NCBI RefSeq assembly: GCF_030580865.1 | Contig: NZ_JAUQSY010000010.1 | Span: 62,001-126,000 of the forward strand | Direction of reading: 5' to 3' | Length of the DNA: 64,000 nucleotides | Origin: Hymenobacter aranciens | Lineage (GTDB): Bacteria > Bacteroidota > Bacteroidia > Cytophagales > Hymenobacteraceae | In this document: one piece after another, positions 50,318-59,885 of the stretch | Layout: the number at the start of each line of letters is the position of its first letter | Position numbering within the stretch: position 1 is the stretch's first letter | Position numbers and translations under genes: made by a program | The notes under the pieces: generated by a model | Database searches by the model: none | Told to the model about the DNA's origin: nothing | The model's input: only the letters and a program-made list of their open reading frames with translations

Positions 50318-53300
50318 ATGCTGCGCATGACAACACGTTCTATTCCGTTTATTCGCCTGGGCCGGAGGGCCGGGCTACTGGCGCTGTTGCTGCTGCCACT
50401 GCTGGGGTGGGGGCAAACGACCATTGCCATTCAGGATTTTGAAGCAACTCCTGCCACGCCAACGGCCACCTATGGCACGACCGGCACCGGGGGAGCAATA
50501 ACAACCGGCAATGCCAATACCCCCAATGACCCGCGGTACGTTTCCGGGACCCAGGGCTACGGCCGCAGCGGGAGTACGGGGTCGGTGGTCATCACTTCAG
50601 CGGCGAACATCGACGCGAGTGCCTATACCGGCGTCGCGCTGGAATTTCGTTTGGCATCCTTCTCCGGTACTTCCGGTAACGGGGCTGAAAACGATGACCT
50701 GGTTACGGTTGCGATAAGCACTAATGGGGGAACCAGCTACTCAAACGAGTTGATAGTAACCGGCAACAGCAATGCCCGGTGGAGCTTTGCTACGGGAACT
50801 GGCACTGCATCGGCGGCATACGACGGAAACAGCACCGTTGAAGCCGCCAAAAGATTTACGCCGGCCGGAGGAGACGCCCGTACCACCGATGGCTACACCT
50901 TCATTCGGGTAACCGGCATCACTGCCAGCAACCAGCTGCGTTTCCGCATCACGCTGGGCAACGACGCTGCTAACGAACAATGGGTAATTGATGACATTGT
51001 CGTGAAGGGCAATGCCGCCATTTCTACCGGTACCGTCGGCAGCACTCCGGTTTGTGCAAACACAGCCACTGATGTGACGGTCCCCTACACGCCGAACATA
51101 ACTTTTACGGGCGCCTATTCGGCTCAATTGTCGGATGCTGCGGGTGACTTTACTTCGCCCACCACGCTGAGCATTGTTGGCTCGAACAGCGCCAACCCAC
51201 TTACCGTAACTATTCCGGCCGGTACGCCCAACGGCACCGGCTATAAAATTCGGGTGAATAACGCTGCCCCGGCCCGGACGGGGTCGGCCAGTCCGGCTTT
51301 CGCCATCAACAACCTGGCGGTGACGCTGGCCCCCACCACCCTGGGCCTGACCATCGGCCAGACCAACGCCACGGCTCTGACGGCCACCGAAACTCCCGCC
51401 GCCACCAGCCGCATCTGGAAGTACGGCACCATGTCGGGTGGGGCCTACAGTAACACCATCGGCAGCCAGGCGGGCACCAGCTACACGCCCCAGCCGGCCG
51501 ACTTTGGCGGCACAACGGGCACTTATTACGTGGTGGCTCAGAGCACGCTGGGCGGCTGCGTGGTTACCAGCAACCAGTCGGTGGTAACGGTGAACCCGGC
51601 CACCAGCGCCACCATTTCCCTGAGTACCGCCTCCCTCAACCTGGGCACGGTGGGCACCAACACGGCCGGCACCATCTACACCTACACGGTGAGCGGCAGC
51701 CTGCTCACCACGGGCATCACCATCACGCCCCCGGCGGGCGTCGAAATCTCGAAAGACGGCTTCCTGAGCACCGCCAACACCAACGCCGCGCCGCTGGTGC
51801 TGCCCCAAAGCGGCAACAGCGTAGCCAGCACCACCATCTCGGTGCGGCTGGCGGCCACGGCCACCCCGGGCGCGGTGAGCGGTAACATTACCCACGTCAG
51901 CGGCACGGCCAGCCAGAACGTGGCCGTGACGGGCACGGTGCTGGCGGGCGCCAGCGCTTGCCTGACGGAAGGCTTCAACAACGCGGCCATCCCTGTGGGC
52001 TGGTTGACGTCGGGCGTATCGACCTCTACGGACAGCCCCCGGACCGGCACCCGGCAGGCCGAGTTTGACGGCAGCACCGAATCCCTGACCACCCCGGTCA
52101 TCGCCAACCCTTCGTTGCTGACGTTTTACCTGTACCGGACCACCAGCACCACGGCCAAAAACCTACTGGTGCAGGTATCGACCAGCGGTCAGACGGGGAC
52201 CTTCACGACCGTGACCACTTTCACCCACAGCGATGTGCCGCTGACCGAAACCTGGACGCCGCTGACAGTAGACCTGTCGGCCTACACGGCCTCCAACGCC
52301 GTGTACATTCGCTTTGCCCGCAACAACGGCAACACCTCGCCCTGGCGCCTCGACGACGTGACCGTGAGCTGCGGCGTGCCGGCTCCGGCCTTTACCCTGA
52401 CCACGGGCACCATTGCCGACTCGCCGTTCTGCATCAACCAGGGCACCAACCCCAGCATTACGGTGCCATTCACGGTGAGCGGCGGCACCTTCGGCACCGC
52501 CAATGTGATGACGGCCGTGCTCAGCAATGCCAGCGGCAGCTTTGCCAGCGGCACCACCACGCTGGGCACCCTCACGGCCGTGGCTAGTGGCAGCATCAGC
52601 GGCAACATCCCCAACAGCGTGGTTTCGGGCACGGCTTACCGCGTGCGGGTGCAAGCCAGCACCCCCGCCACCAACGCCCCCGACAACGGAACCGACTTGG
52701 TGGTGACCAACTACCTGACTAACGAGGTGCCCGCCACGGCCAGCGCCACGCCCGGCAACGGGCAGGTGACGGTGAGCTTCGGGGCCCCGGCCAACAGCTG
52801 CGCCACCAGCGTTATCATCACCGCCCGATTGGGCAGTGCCGGCACTCTCAAGCCACTGGCCGGCAATATCTACACTGCCAATACCACTTTTGGCGGCAGC
52901 GGCAGCACCAACCTGGGCAGCGGCCAGTACGTGGTGTATAACGGGCCGCTCAACGGTAGCGTAACCGTGACGGGCCTTACCAACGGCAGCCAGTATTTCT
53001 TCCAGATTTTCACAACCGGTGGCAACGGCTACAGCGACGGCATTGTGCGCTCGGCCCGCCCGGTAGTGCCCGCCATCCTTACCGAAGTGCTGGTGCCCCA
53101 GCTGATAAGCGCCCGCACCAGCACCAGCACCCACAACGCCCGCCTGCCCTACGTGTGGCGTGCCACTGTGAGCGGCCTGCTGCCCACTACCACTTATAAG
53201 TACTACACCGCCGTGCATGCCGCCACCGATGCCGCTACCTACGGTGGGGTAGGGGTGCCGCTGGAAGTAAAAGCCCCGGGCGCCTTCGTGCGCGCCAGTG

Positions 53301-56300
53301 GCCCCAGCCTGAGCAGCAGCACCGCCACCTTTGCCACTGATGCCAGCGGCAGCTACACCGGCTGGTTTGCCGTGGAGCCCACCGCCGATAGCCGCTTTGC
53401 CGATGGCAGCACGGTATATCCGCTCATCGTGCTCAATGCGGGCGATGGCAGCGATGTGGCCGCCCAGTTTCTGCCCACCACCAGCGCCGTTACGGCTATG
53501 CAGCTGGGCACCGGCAGCAGCCAGGCCACGGCCGTGCGCGGCACCTCTTTCGCGGCCCCGGCCAACTTCATCTTTACCTATAACGACGTAAACGGCATGA
53601 GCCGCCCTCTGGCCGGCACCTGGGTAGAAGAAGACGGCATTGTCAACACGACTGCCAACAACTATGCGGCCTTCTATAGCAACGATGTAAATGGCGTAGC
53701 CGGCGCCTGGGGCCTGCTCACGCCCAACACCAATGCCAACGGTATCCGCCGCGTCGAGCAGCGCGCTCTGGCCGATGGCAGCCTGGTAGGCTGCCCCGCC
53801 ACCGACGCCGACGGCGTGTGGCCCAGCACCACCAGCACCGTGAACCCAAACAGCGGTACCACGGCCCGCGTGCTCACCACCGGCGACGTGCCCTTCCAGG
53901 CGGCCACCGTGACGGGCTTCTCGCCCAGCGGCGGCACGCCCGGCACCATCATCACCATCACCGGCACCAACTTCACCACCGGCCCCGCGCCCACGGTGAG
54001 CTTCAACGGCGGCACGGCCGTGGCTACTACCTTCGTGAGCACCACCAGCGTGACGGTGGCCGTGCCCGCCAGCGCCAGCAGCGGTCCGCTTACGCTCACG
54101 GCCGGCTGCGGCACTACCCTGGCGGTGGGCGCCTTCGCAGTAGTGCCCAATGCCTACTACACCAAGGCCACCGGCGACCTCGACCTGCTGAGCACCTACG
54201 GCGACCAGCCCGACGGCTCGGGCACGGCCCCCACGTCGTTTGCCCTGGCCGGCACTACCTACACCGTAACCGGCACGGGCCGCAGCTTCGGCAACAACTG
54301 GACGGTGAGCGGCACGGGCACGAAAGTGGTGCTGGCCGCCGGCGCGGAGATGATTATCCCCACCACGGCCGTCTTCGCCGGTACCCTCGACCAGGGAGCT
54401 AACAGCACCCTGGTGATTCGCAACGCCACGGCGGCGGCTACCGACAATCTACTTCAGGATGTGCAGGCGGCTTCCAGCACTATTGAGCTGGCCCAAACGA
54501 CTGCGCCATACATCATTCCGGTTGACCTGAACTACGAAAACCTCAAGCTCACCAACGGCGAGAAGCGGCTTAATGCTGCCTATTTCTACGACGTGAACGG
54601 GACGCTGACGCTGGAAAACACGCTTATCAGCAGCACCCTGCTCAACACCAGTGCCGGCAACAACTTTGCGTATGCTATTATCCGACTGAATGGCAACCTG
54701 GTGCAGCTGAGTAACGTGACCTACGACCCCGCCCGGAGCATTACGCTGCAGCTGCTGAATACCAGCACCATTCAGACGCTGAATGCCAACGGTGGGACTA
54801 TTTCCCTGCACCGGCTGCTCACAGATGGCAGCACCGTGAAAGGCGGTAGCCTGGTGGGCGCGGGCTCAGTGCTGGCGCTGGGCAACAGCCGCAACGGGGG
54901 CCTGGAAATGTTGGATTCGGGTAACACCCTGGAACTAGGGGCTGGCACGACGCTCCGCTTCAACGGCGGGGGCAATATCTTCGGTACCTCACTAGGTTCG
55001 CTGAAACCCGACCCAGCTGCCAATCTGGAGTTTATGCGTACCGTAGCTAACGACTATGACCTGGGCAGCCTCCGGTTCGTTACGGGTTTCAACACGGTGA
55101 ACAACTTCCTGCTAAGCGCCACTACCAGTGTCAGCAGCGAGAACGTACTGGGCCTGTCGTCTAACCTGACGGTGAATGGCAGCGCTACCTTCCAGGCCGG
55201 CACGCTAGAGCTCAATGGCCGGACCCTGACGCTGAACGGCCCCATAACGAGCGGCACCGGCACGCTGCGCGGCAGCACGAGCAGCAGCCTGAACTTCGGC
55301 GGCACCGGGGCACTGGGTACGCTCAATTTTGTTAGCGCAGCCGCTGGTCGTAACCTGAGCACGCTGACAATGAACCGCGCCGGCGGCGCTGCTTTCGTAC
55401 TCACTGCTCCGCTGACTATCAACACAACCCTGGCGCTTACCAACGGCATTATCACGACCGATGCTACCAATGTGCTCACGTTGATTAACGCGGCTGCCCC
55501 CACCGGCGGCTCGGCCGATAGCTACATCAATGGCCCTCTGGCCCGCATCACCAACTCGGGGGCGCGTACGGTATTCTTCCCCGTGGGCAAGGCCGGCAAC
55601 TACCGCCCCCTCACGCTGAACACCGCCGCCCAGAGCAACACCGTGACCTACACGGCCGAGCAGATAGAGTCGGCGCCGGCCAACAATAACTACGCCGCCG
55701 GCAGCAACCTGCAGCGGGTATCGTTCAAGCGCTACTTCACCATCAACCGCAGCACCTCGGCGGGCACCTTCAGCGGTACGCTCACCATGACCTTCGGCAC
55801 CGACGACTACGTGAACTTCCCCGCCGACCCCACCTTCGTGGTGGCCAAGCGCAGCACTCCTGCCAGCGAATGGACCAACATCGGCCATACGGCCGAAACC
55901 GGCACGGCCAGCAACGGCGCGCCCGTGGCCGGTACCATCACCTCGGGCATCTTCACCACCTTCTCCGACTTCTCGCTGGCCAGCACCAGCACCGCCAACT
56001 TTTTCCCTGGCCTCAACCCGCTGCCCGTCGAACTCATCAGCTTCACTGCCCAGCGTCAGGAAGCCAACGTGAGCCTGCAGTGGGCCACCGCCAGCGAGAA
56101 AAACAGCGCCTATTTCGAAGTGCAGCGCAGCCCGAATGCCGAAGATTTCACGACCATCGCCAAGGTGGATGCCGCTGGCAGCAGCACTAAAAAAGCTGTC
56201 TACCAGACGCTCGACCGCAACGCCCCCCCCACGCAGCTTTATTACCGCCTGCGCCAGGTCGATAACGATGGCAGCGTAGCCTACTCGCCCGTGAAAGTGG

Positions 56301-56542
56301 TGGCAGCCAGCAGCAAGGTATTCGAAATGGCCATTTACCCCAACCCGGCCCGCGAAACCATCAACTTCAGCACCGCCGGCCCGGCCAGCTACCGCATCAG
56401 CAACGTGCTGGGCCAGGTGCTGCTGCAAGGCACGGCCACCGACATGACAAACGTATCGGTAGCATCGCTGGCCAGCGGCACGTATTACCTGGAACTCCAA
56501 ACCGCTGCTGGCCGCAAGGTGCAGAAGTTCAGTAAGGAGTAG
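50318..56542 (+). CDS. Giant multidomain surface protein, T9SS cargo (2074 aa)
   Basis: A signal peptide (LGRRAGLLALLLLPLLGWGQ) is followed by a jelly-roll-like domain (IAIQDFEATPATP...QWVIDDIVVKG), Ig-like repeats with a choice-of-anchor-like domain (SLNLGTVGTNTAG...), a second jelly-roll (TEGFNNAAIPVGW), Fn3-like segments and an IPT domain (ITGTNFTTGPAPTV). A strand-rich repeat region (about 54.4-55.5 kb) suggests a parallel beta-helix. Next comes the T9SS-associated LPVELISFTAQ domain, ending in a type A sorting domain (IYPNPARETINFST...YLELQTAAGRKVQKF). The protein is probably an adhesin. The frame opens 12 codons earlier at a TTG; the ATG before the signal peptide is preferred. Confidence 0.92.
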   Translation: MLRMTTRSIPFIRLGRRAGLLALLLLPLLGWGQTTIAIQDFEATPATPTATYGTTGTGGAITTGNANTPNDPRYVSGTQGYGRSGSTGSVVITSAANIDASAYTGVALEFRLASFSGTSGNGAENDDLVTVAISTNGGTSYSNELIVTGNSNARWSFATGTGTASAAYDGNSTVEAAKRFTPAGGDARTTDGYTFIRVTGITASNQLRFRITLGNDAANEQWVIDDIVVKGNAAISTGTVGSTPVCANTATDVTVPYTPNITFTGAYSAQLSDAAGDFTSPTTLSIVGSNSANPLTVTIPAGTPNGTGYKIRVNNAAPARTGSASPAFAINNLAVTLAPTTLGLTIGQTNATALTATETPAATSRIWKYGTMSGGAYSNTIGSQAGTSYTPQPADFGGTTGTYYVVAQSTLGGCVVTSNQSVVTVNPATSATISLSTASLNLGTVGTNTAGTIYTYTVSGSLLTTGITITPPAGVEISKDGFLSTANTNAAPLVLPQSGNSVASTTISVRLAATATPGAVSGNITHVSGTASQNVAVTGTVLAGASACLTEGFNNAAIPVGWLTSGVSTSTDSPRTGTRQAEFDGSTESLTTPVIANPSLLTFYLYRTTSTTAKNLLVQVSTSGQTGTFTTVTTFTHSDVPLTETWTPLTVDLSAYTASNAVYIRFARNNGNTSPWRLDDVTVSCGVPAPAFTLTTGTIADSPFCINQGTNPSITVPFTVSGGTFGTANVMTAVLSNASGSFASGTTTLGTLTAVASGSISGNIPNSVVSGTAYRVRVQASTPATNAPDNGTDLVVTNYLTNEVPATASATPGNGQVTVSFGAPANSCATSVIITARLGSAGTLKPLAGNIYTANTTFGGSGSTNLGSGQYVVYNGPLNGSVTVTGLTNGSQYFFQIFTTGGNGYSDGIVRSARPVVPAILTEVLVPQLISARTSTSTHNARLPYVWRATVSGLLPTTTYKYYTAVHAATDAATYGGVGVPLEVKAPGAFVRASGPSLSSSTATFATDASGSYTGWFAVEPTADSRFADGSTVYPLIVLNAGDGSDVAAQFLPTTSAVTAMQLGTGSSQATAVRGTSFAAPANFIFTYNDVNGMSRPLAGTWVEEDGIVNTTANNYAAFYSNDVNGVAGAWGLLTPNTNANGIRRVEQRALADGSLVGCPATDADGVWPSTTSTVNPNSGTTARVLTTGDVPFQAATVTGFSPSGGTPGTIITITGTNFTTGPAPTVSFNGGTAVATTFVSTTSVTVAVPASASSGPLTLTAGCGTTLAVGAFAVVPNAYYTKATGDLDLLSTYGDQPDGSGTAPTSFALAGTTYTVTGTGRSFGNNWTVSGTGTKVVLAAGAEMIIPTTAVFAGTLDQGANSTLVIRNATAAATDNLLQDVQAASSTIELAQTTAPYIIPVDLNYENLKLTNGEKRLNAAYFYDVNGTLTLENTLISSTLLNTSAGNNFAYAIIRLNGNLVQLSNVTYDPARSITLQLLNTSTIQTLNANGGTISLHRLLTDGSTVKGGSLVGAGSVLALGNSRNGGLEMLDSGNTLELGAGTTLRFNGGGNIFGTSLGSLKPDPAANLEFMRTVANDYDLGSLRFVTGFNTVNNFLLSATTSVSSENVLGLSSNLTVNGSATFQAGTLELNGRTLTLNGPITSGTGTLRGSTSSSLNFGGTGALGTLNFVSAAAGRNLSTLTMNRAGGAAFVLTAPLTINTTLALTNGIITTDATNVLTLINAAAPTGGSADSYINGPLARITNSGARTVFFPVGKAGNYRPLTLNTAAQSNTVTYTAEQIESAPANNNYAAGSNLQRVSFKRYFTINRSTSAGTFSGTLTMTFGTDDYVNFPADPTFVVAKRSTPASEWTNIGHTAETGTASNGAPVAGTITSGIFTTFSDFSLASTSTANFFPGLNPLPVELISFTAQRQEANVSLQWATASEKNSAYFEVQRSPNAEDFTTIAKVDAAGSSTKKAVYQTLDRNAPPTQLYYRLRQVDNDGSVAYSPVKVVAASSKVFEMAIYPNPARETINFSTAGPASYRISNVLGQVLLQGTATDMTNVSVASLASGTYYLELQTAAGRKVQKFSKE

Positions 56543-56599
56543 TAACCCTGAGCTCCGCCTGGTCTTCGAATTCGGCGGAGCCCAAGGAAACCGGACAAC

Positions 56600-56631
56600 A
56601 AAAAAGGTCGCCCAACTGGGCGACCTTTTTT
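56600..56631. terminator. Bidirectional terminator
   Basis: AAAAAAGGTCGCCC...GGGCGACCTTTTTT between the giant cargo gene and the convergent Fe-S carrier gene. Confidence 0.92.
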
Positions 56632-56684
56632 GTTGCATCAGAACCCGCTTAGCCTGAGCCGGCAGGCACAATTAATTCAATAGC

Positions 56685-57011
56685 TTAAACCGAGAAGCTC
56701 TCGCCGCAGCCGCACTCACGCGAGGCGTTGGGGTTGTTGAACTGAAAGCCCTTGCCGTTCAGCCCATCCGAGAAGTCGAGCTCAGTGCCGGCCAGGTAGA
56801 GGAAGCTTTTCATATCCACCACCACACGCACGCCCTTGTCCTCAAATTCCTGGTCCATCGGCCGCACTTCGTTGTCGAAATCGAGCTTGTAGCTCAAACC
56901 CGAGCAGCCGCCGCCGGCTACCGAGGCGCGCAGGCGATATGTGGCATCCAGTTCGGCATCGCGCATGAGATGCTCGATTTTGTCTTTGGCTTTATCTGAA
57001 ACGGTAATCAT
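56685..57011 (-). CDS. A-type Fe-S carrier (HesB/IscA/ErpA family)
   Basis: A 108-residue Fe-S carrier protein with the three conserved cysteines: GGGCSGLSY (C36) and RECGCGESF (C100, C102). It delivers assembled clusters to apo-enzymes. It is the last gene of the iscS-iscU-hypothetical-carrier series on the reverse strand. IscR, HscA/HscB and ferredoxin are absent. Element H5 separates it from the preceding gene. Confidence 0.94.
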   Translation of the reverse strand: MITVSDKAKDKIEHLMRDAELDATYRLRASVAGGGCSGLSYKLDFDNEVRPMDQEFEDKGVRVVVDMKSFLYLAGTELDFSDGLNGKGFQFNNPNASRECGCGESFSV

Positions 57012-57016
57012 TGTAT

Positions 57017-57093
57017 TAAGCTGTTAGCTAATAGCGGCTAGCTGTTAGCCTTGTTCATAAAAGCCAATAGCTAATGGCTACCAGCTAAAAGCC
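57017..57093. repeat. Heptamer inverted element H5
   Basis: Left arm AGCTGTT, AGCTAAT, AGCGGCT, AGCTGTT, AGCC; right arm AGCCAAT, AGCTAAT, GGCTACC, AGCTAAA, AGCC. Both read in 7-bp steps and are imperfect complements because AGCT is self-complementary. Confidence 0.8.
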
Positions 57094-57097
57094 CACT

Positions 57098-57493
57098 TTA
57101 CGAGCTCGGGTTCAGCACAACACTAAACACCGTGATGGTGTTCAAATCGCGCCCAAAATAGAGCTTGTCCAGCGCCTCATACATATTGTGCGCCCGGAAG
57201 TAGGAAGTGTGCAACTCCTTGTCGTCCCGCGCGCGCCATTGCACAGTATACGAGCTTTCGGTGTCCCGAAAGCGCCGCACGTATTCCAGCATCTTGCGCA
57301 GGGCATCCACGCGGTCATAGCCCATTTCGTAGCGAAACAGGAAGCTCTGCTGGTGCCGCGGGTTCACGGTGATGAGGTCCAGCCGCGTTTGCCCATCGAG
57401 TTGCCGAAATTCAAACAGCAATTGCGCCGGGTCGAGGCCCAGGTGCTGCTCAATCTCGCGTTGCAGGCGGGCGGTTTCGACGTGAGAATCCAT
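57098..57493 (-). CDS. Hypothetical protein in the isc operon
   Basis: A 131-residue soluble alpha/beta protein with no domain I recognise. Features are REIEQHLGLDPAQLLFEFRQ, RYEMGYDRVDALRKMLEYVRRF and SSYTVQWRARDDKELHTSYF, with aromatic and charged residues and no Cys. Its fixed place between iscU and the A-type carrier suggests a role in or near Fe-S assembly, which is inference only. Elements H5 and H6 flank it on both sides. Confidence 0.8.
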   Translation of the reverse strand: MDSHVETARLQREIEQHLGLDPAQLLFEFRQLDGQTRLDLITVNPRHQQSFLFRYEMGYDRVDALRKMLEYVRRFRDTESSYTVQWRARDDKELHTSYFRAHNMYEALDKLYFGRDLNTITVFSVVLNPSS

Positions 57494-57498
57494 AGAAG

Positions 57499-57574
57499 GA
57501 GTTATGAGTTAGGAGTTATGAATTATGAGTTGGCAGAACGTCAACTCATAATTCATAACTCCTAACTCATAATT
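57499..57574. repeat. Heptamer inverted element H6
   Basis: GAGTTAT, GAGTTAG, GAGTTAT, GAATTAT, GAGTTG followed by a perfect complement (CAACTCATAATTCATAACTCC...) after a 9-nt loop. It is the cleanest hairpin of the class. Confidence 0.92.
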
Positions 57575-57579
57575 AAAAC

Positions 57580-57990
57580 CTAGTGGTGGGCCAGTTCCAG
57601 GGCCGGCAGACCGTTTTTCACGCGGTAGTCCGAGATGGCCATTTTGATGGCGTCCTCGGCCAGCACCGAGCAGTGGATTTTCACGGGCGGCAAAGCCAGC
57701 TCCTCCACAATCTCCATGTTGTCGATGGCGAGAGCTTCGTCTACCGTCTTGCCTTTCAGCCACTCCGTTGCCAGCGACGACGAGGCGATGGCCGAGCCGC
57801 AGCCGAAGGTTTTGAACTTGGCGTCGGTGATGGTCTGGGTGGTTTCGTCCACCTCGATTTGCAGGCGCATCACGTCGCCGCACTCGGGGGCGCCCACGAG
57901 GCCGGTGCCTACGGTTTTCTTGCTTTTGTCCAGCGTGCCCACGTTGCGGGGGTTGCTGTAGTGGTCGATTACTTTATCGGAGTAAGCCAT
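57580..57990 (-). CDS. iscU: Fe-S cluster scaffold IscU
   Basis: The scaffold on which IscS builds [2Fe-2S] clusters. The 136-residue protein has the conserved ligands in GAPECGD (C37, D39), FGCGSAIASSS (C64) and KIHCSVLAEDAI (C107), and the chaperone-recognition motif LPPVK (100-104). The N-terminus MAYSDKVIDHYSNPRNVG is canonical. It follows iscS; the LPPVK motif is kept although no hscA/hscB gene is in the window. Confidence 0.97.
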   Translation of the reverse strand: MAYSDKVIDHYSNPRNVGTLDKSKKTVGTGLVGAPECGDVMRLQIEVDETTQTITDAKFKTFGCGSAIASSSLATEWLKGKTVDEALAIDNMEIVEELALPPVKIHCSVLAEDAIKMAISDYRVKNGLPALELAHH

Positions 57991-57998
57991 GGCTCAGG

Positions 57999-58097
57999 TT
58001 TGAATTATGAATTTTGAATTATAAATTATGAATTGAAATCATGAATCAGCTGGCGCAGAACCGCCATTTTTAATTCATAATTTATAATTCATAATTG
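57999..58097. repeat. Heptamer inverted element H7
   Basis: Left arm GAATTAT, GAATTTT, GAATTAT, AAATTAT, GAATTGA; right arm TAATTCATAATTTATAATTCATAATT. A 24-bp GC-rich centre separates them. It lies between iscS and iscU. Confidence 0.87.
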
Positions 58098-58108
58098 GCG
58101 ATTAGCGC

Positions 58109-59323
58109 CTAGTGTTCGGCCCACTCGATGGTGCTCAGGTCGATGCCTTCCTTGAACATTTCCCAGAGCGGCGACATTTCGCGGAGCTTGGTCACGGCCT
58201 CTTTTACGTGGCCGATGGCGTAGTCGATTTGCTCGTCGGTGGTGAAGCGGCTCAGGCCGAAGCGCAGGCTGCTGTGGGCCAGGTCATCGCTCAGGCCCAG
58301 GGCCTTGAGGACGTAGCTGGGCTCCAGCGAGGCGCTGGTGCAGGCCGAGCCCGACGATACCGCCAGGTCTTTCACGCCCATCATCAGGCCTTCGCCTTCC
58401 ACGTATTTGAAGCTGATGTTGGCCACGTGGGGCAGGCGGTGCTCCACCGAGCCGTTCACGTAGCTTTCTTCCAGGGTCAGCAGCTCTTTTTCGAGGCGGT
58501 CGCGCATCACGCTCAGGCGCTTGGTGTCGGCCTCCATTTCCAGGCGAGCCAGCTCGCAGGCTTTGCCCAAGCCCACGATGCCGGGCACGTTGAGGGTGCC
58601 CGAGCGCATGCCGCGCTCGTGGCCGCCGCCGTCCATCTGGGCGGTTACCTTTACCCGCGGGTTTTTACGACGCACGTACAGCGCACCTACGCCCTTGGGA
58701 CCGTACATTTTGTGAGCCGTGAAAGCCATCAAATCAATGCCGTCGGCCAGCACATCCACCGGGATTTTGCCCACGGCCTGGGTGCCGTCGGTCATGAACA
58801 GCGCGCCGTGCTTGTGAGCGATGGCGGCAATCTCGCGGATGGGCTGAATGGTGCCCGTCTCGTTGTTGCCATACATGATGGTCACGAGAATCGTCTCGGG
58901 CGTCATGGCGGCTTCCAGCTCGGCCAGGCTAATCAGACCTTTCTCATCTACCGGCAGGTAGGTGACGCGGCCGCCCAGCTTTTCGAGGTGCTTGCAGGTG
59001 TCGAGCACGGCTTTGTGCTCGGTGGTACAGGTGATGACGTGGTTGCCTTTCTGAGCATACATCTCAAACACGCCCTTGATGCCTAGGTTGTCGCTCTCGG
59101 TAGCGCCGCTGGTGAAGATAATTTCCTTCGGGTCGCAGTTGATGAGGGCCGAGATTTGCTCGCGGGCGTAGTCCACGCCTTCCTCGGCGGCCCAGCCGAA
59201 GGGGTGGTTGCGCGAGGCCGCGTTGCCGAATACGTCGGTCAGATAAGGCATCATGGCCTCCAGCACGCGCGGGTCGAGCGGGGTCGTGGCGTTGTTGTCG
59301 AGATAGATAGGGAGCTTCAGCAT
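58109..59323 (-). CDS. iscS: Cysteine desulfurase IscS
   Basis: A PLP-dependent enzyme that takes sulfur from cysteine for Fe-S clusters and tRNA thiolation. The 404-residue protein has YLDNNATTPLDPRVLEAM at the N-terminus, FTSGATESDNLGIKG, TAHKMYGPKG with the PLP lysine, and SSGSACTSASLEPSYVL with the catalytic cysteine of the group I (IscS) loop. It is first in the reverse-strand series iscS-iscU-hypothetical-carrier. Confidence 0.97.
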   Translation of the reverse strand: MLKLPIYLDNNATTPLDPRVLEAMMPYLTDVFGNAASRNHPFGWAAEEGVDYAREQISALINCDPKEIIFTSGATESDNLGIKGVFEMYAQKGNHVITCTTEHKAVLDTCKHLEKLGGRVTYLPVDEKGLISLAELEAAMTPETILVTIMYGNNETGTIQPIREIAAIAHKHGALFMTDGTQAVGKIPVDVLADGIDLMAFTAHKMYGPKGVGALYVRRKNPRVKVTAQMDGGGHERGMRSGTLNVPGIVGLGKACELARLEMEADTKRLSVMRDRLEKELLTLEESYVNGSVEHRLPHVANISFKYVEGEGLMMGVKDLAVSSGSACTSASLEPSYVLKALGLSDDLAHSSLRFGLSRFTTDEQIDYAIGHVKEAVTKLREMSPLWEMFKEGIDLSTIEWAEH

Positions 59324-59477
59324 TGCGCGTAGCGAAAAATCTGCAAGTAGTTGGAATCAGGCACTAGAACACCGTTCGGACCGAATCGGTTTTCTTTGGA
59401 CTTACAAAAATAGGCACAATACCATCAAGGCCGGCTGTCGGCCGGCCGAAAACCCTCTCGTTTCGCATCTTATTTCT

Positions 59478-59885
59478 ATGCTTACCAACCTCGAACATCT
59501 CGGCCTGGCCGTGCACGACCTTAAAGCCGCCACGGAACTCTACACCAAATTGCTGGGCGCCGGGCCGTATAAAACCGAGCATGTGGCCAGCGAAGCCGTG
59601 GATACGGTGTTTTTCCAGGTCGGCGGCTCCAAGATTGAGCTGCTGGCGGGCACCTCACCGGACAGCGCCATTACCAAGTATTTAGCTAAGAAACCAGAAG
59701 GTATTCACCACGTGGCTTTCGAGGTGGATGATATTCGGGCTGAGATGGAACGCCTGAAAGGGGAAGGGTTCATTCTTTTAAACGAGGAGCCCAAGCGCGG
59801 GGCTGATAATAAACTGGTGTGCTTTGTGCATCCGAAAAGCGCGGGTGGCGTACTGGTAGAGCTTTGTCAGGAGGTGAAGCCGTGA
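59478..59885 (+). CDS. mce: Methylmalonyl-CoA epimerase
   Basis: Interconverts the (R) and (S) forms of methylmalonyl-CoA in the propionate pathway. The 135-residue vicinal-oxygen-chelate protein has metal ligands visible as NLEHLGLAV (H7), EGIHHVAFEV (H77/78) and VLVELCQE, plus the family end HPKSAGGVLVEL. Its stop overlaps the next start as GTGA, so the two genes are coupled. Confidence 0.94.
   Translation: MLTNLEHLGLAVHDLKAATELYTKLLGAGPYKTEHVASEAVDTVFFQVGGSKIELLAGTSPDSAITKYLAKKPEGIHHVAFEVDDIRAEMERLKGEGFILLNEEPKRGADNKLVCFVHPKSAGGVLVELCQEVKP

Noticed and set aside
55205..56671. A 488-codon reverse-strand frame over the end of the giant surface protein
   Set aside because: A shadow of Thr/Ser/Gly-rich coding sequence; it also crosses the terminator and has no recognisable domain.
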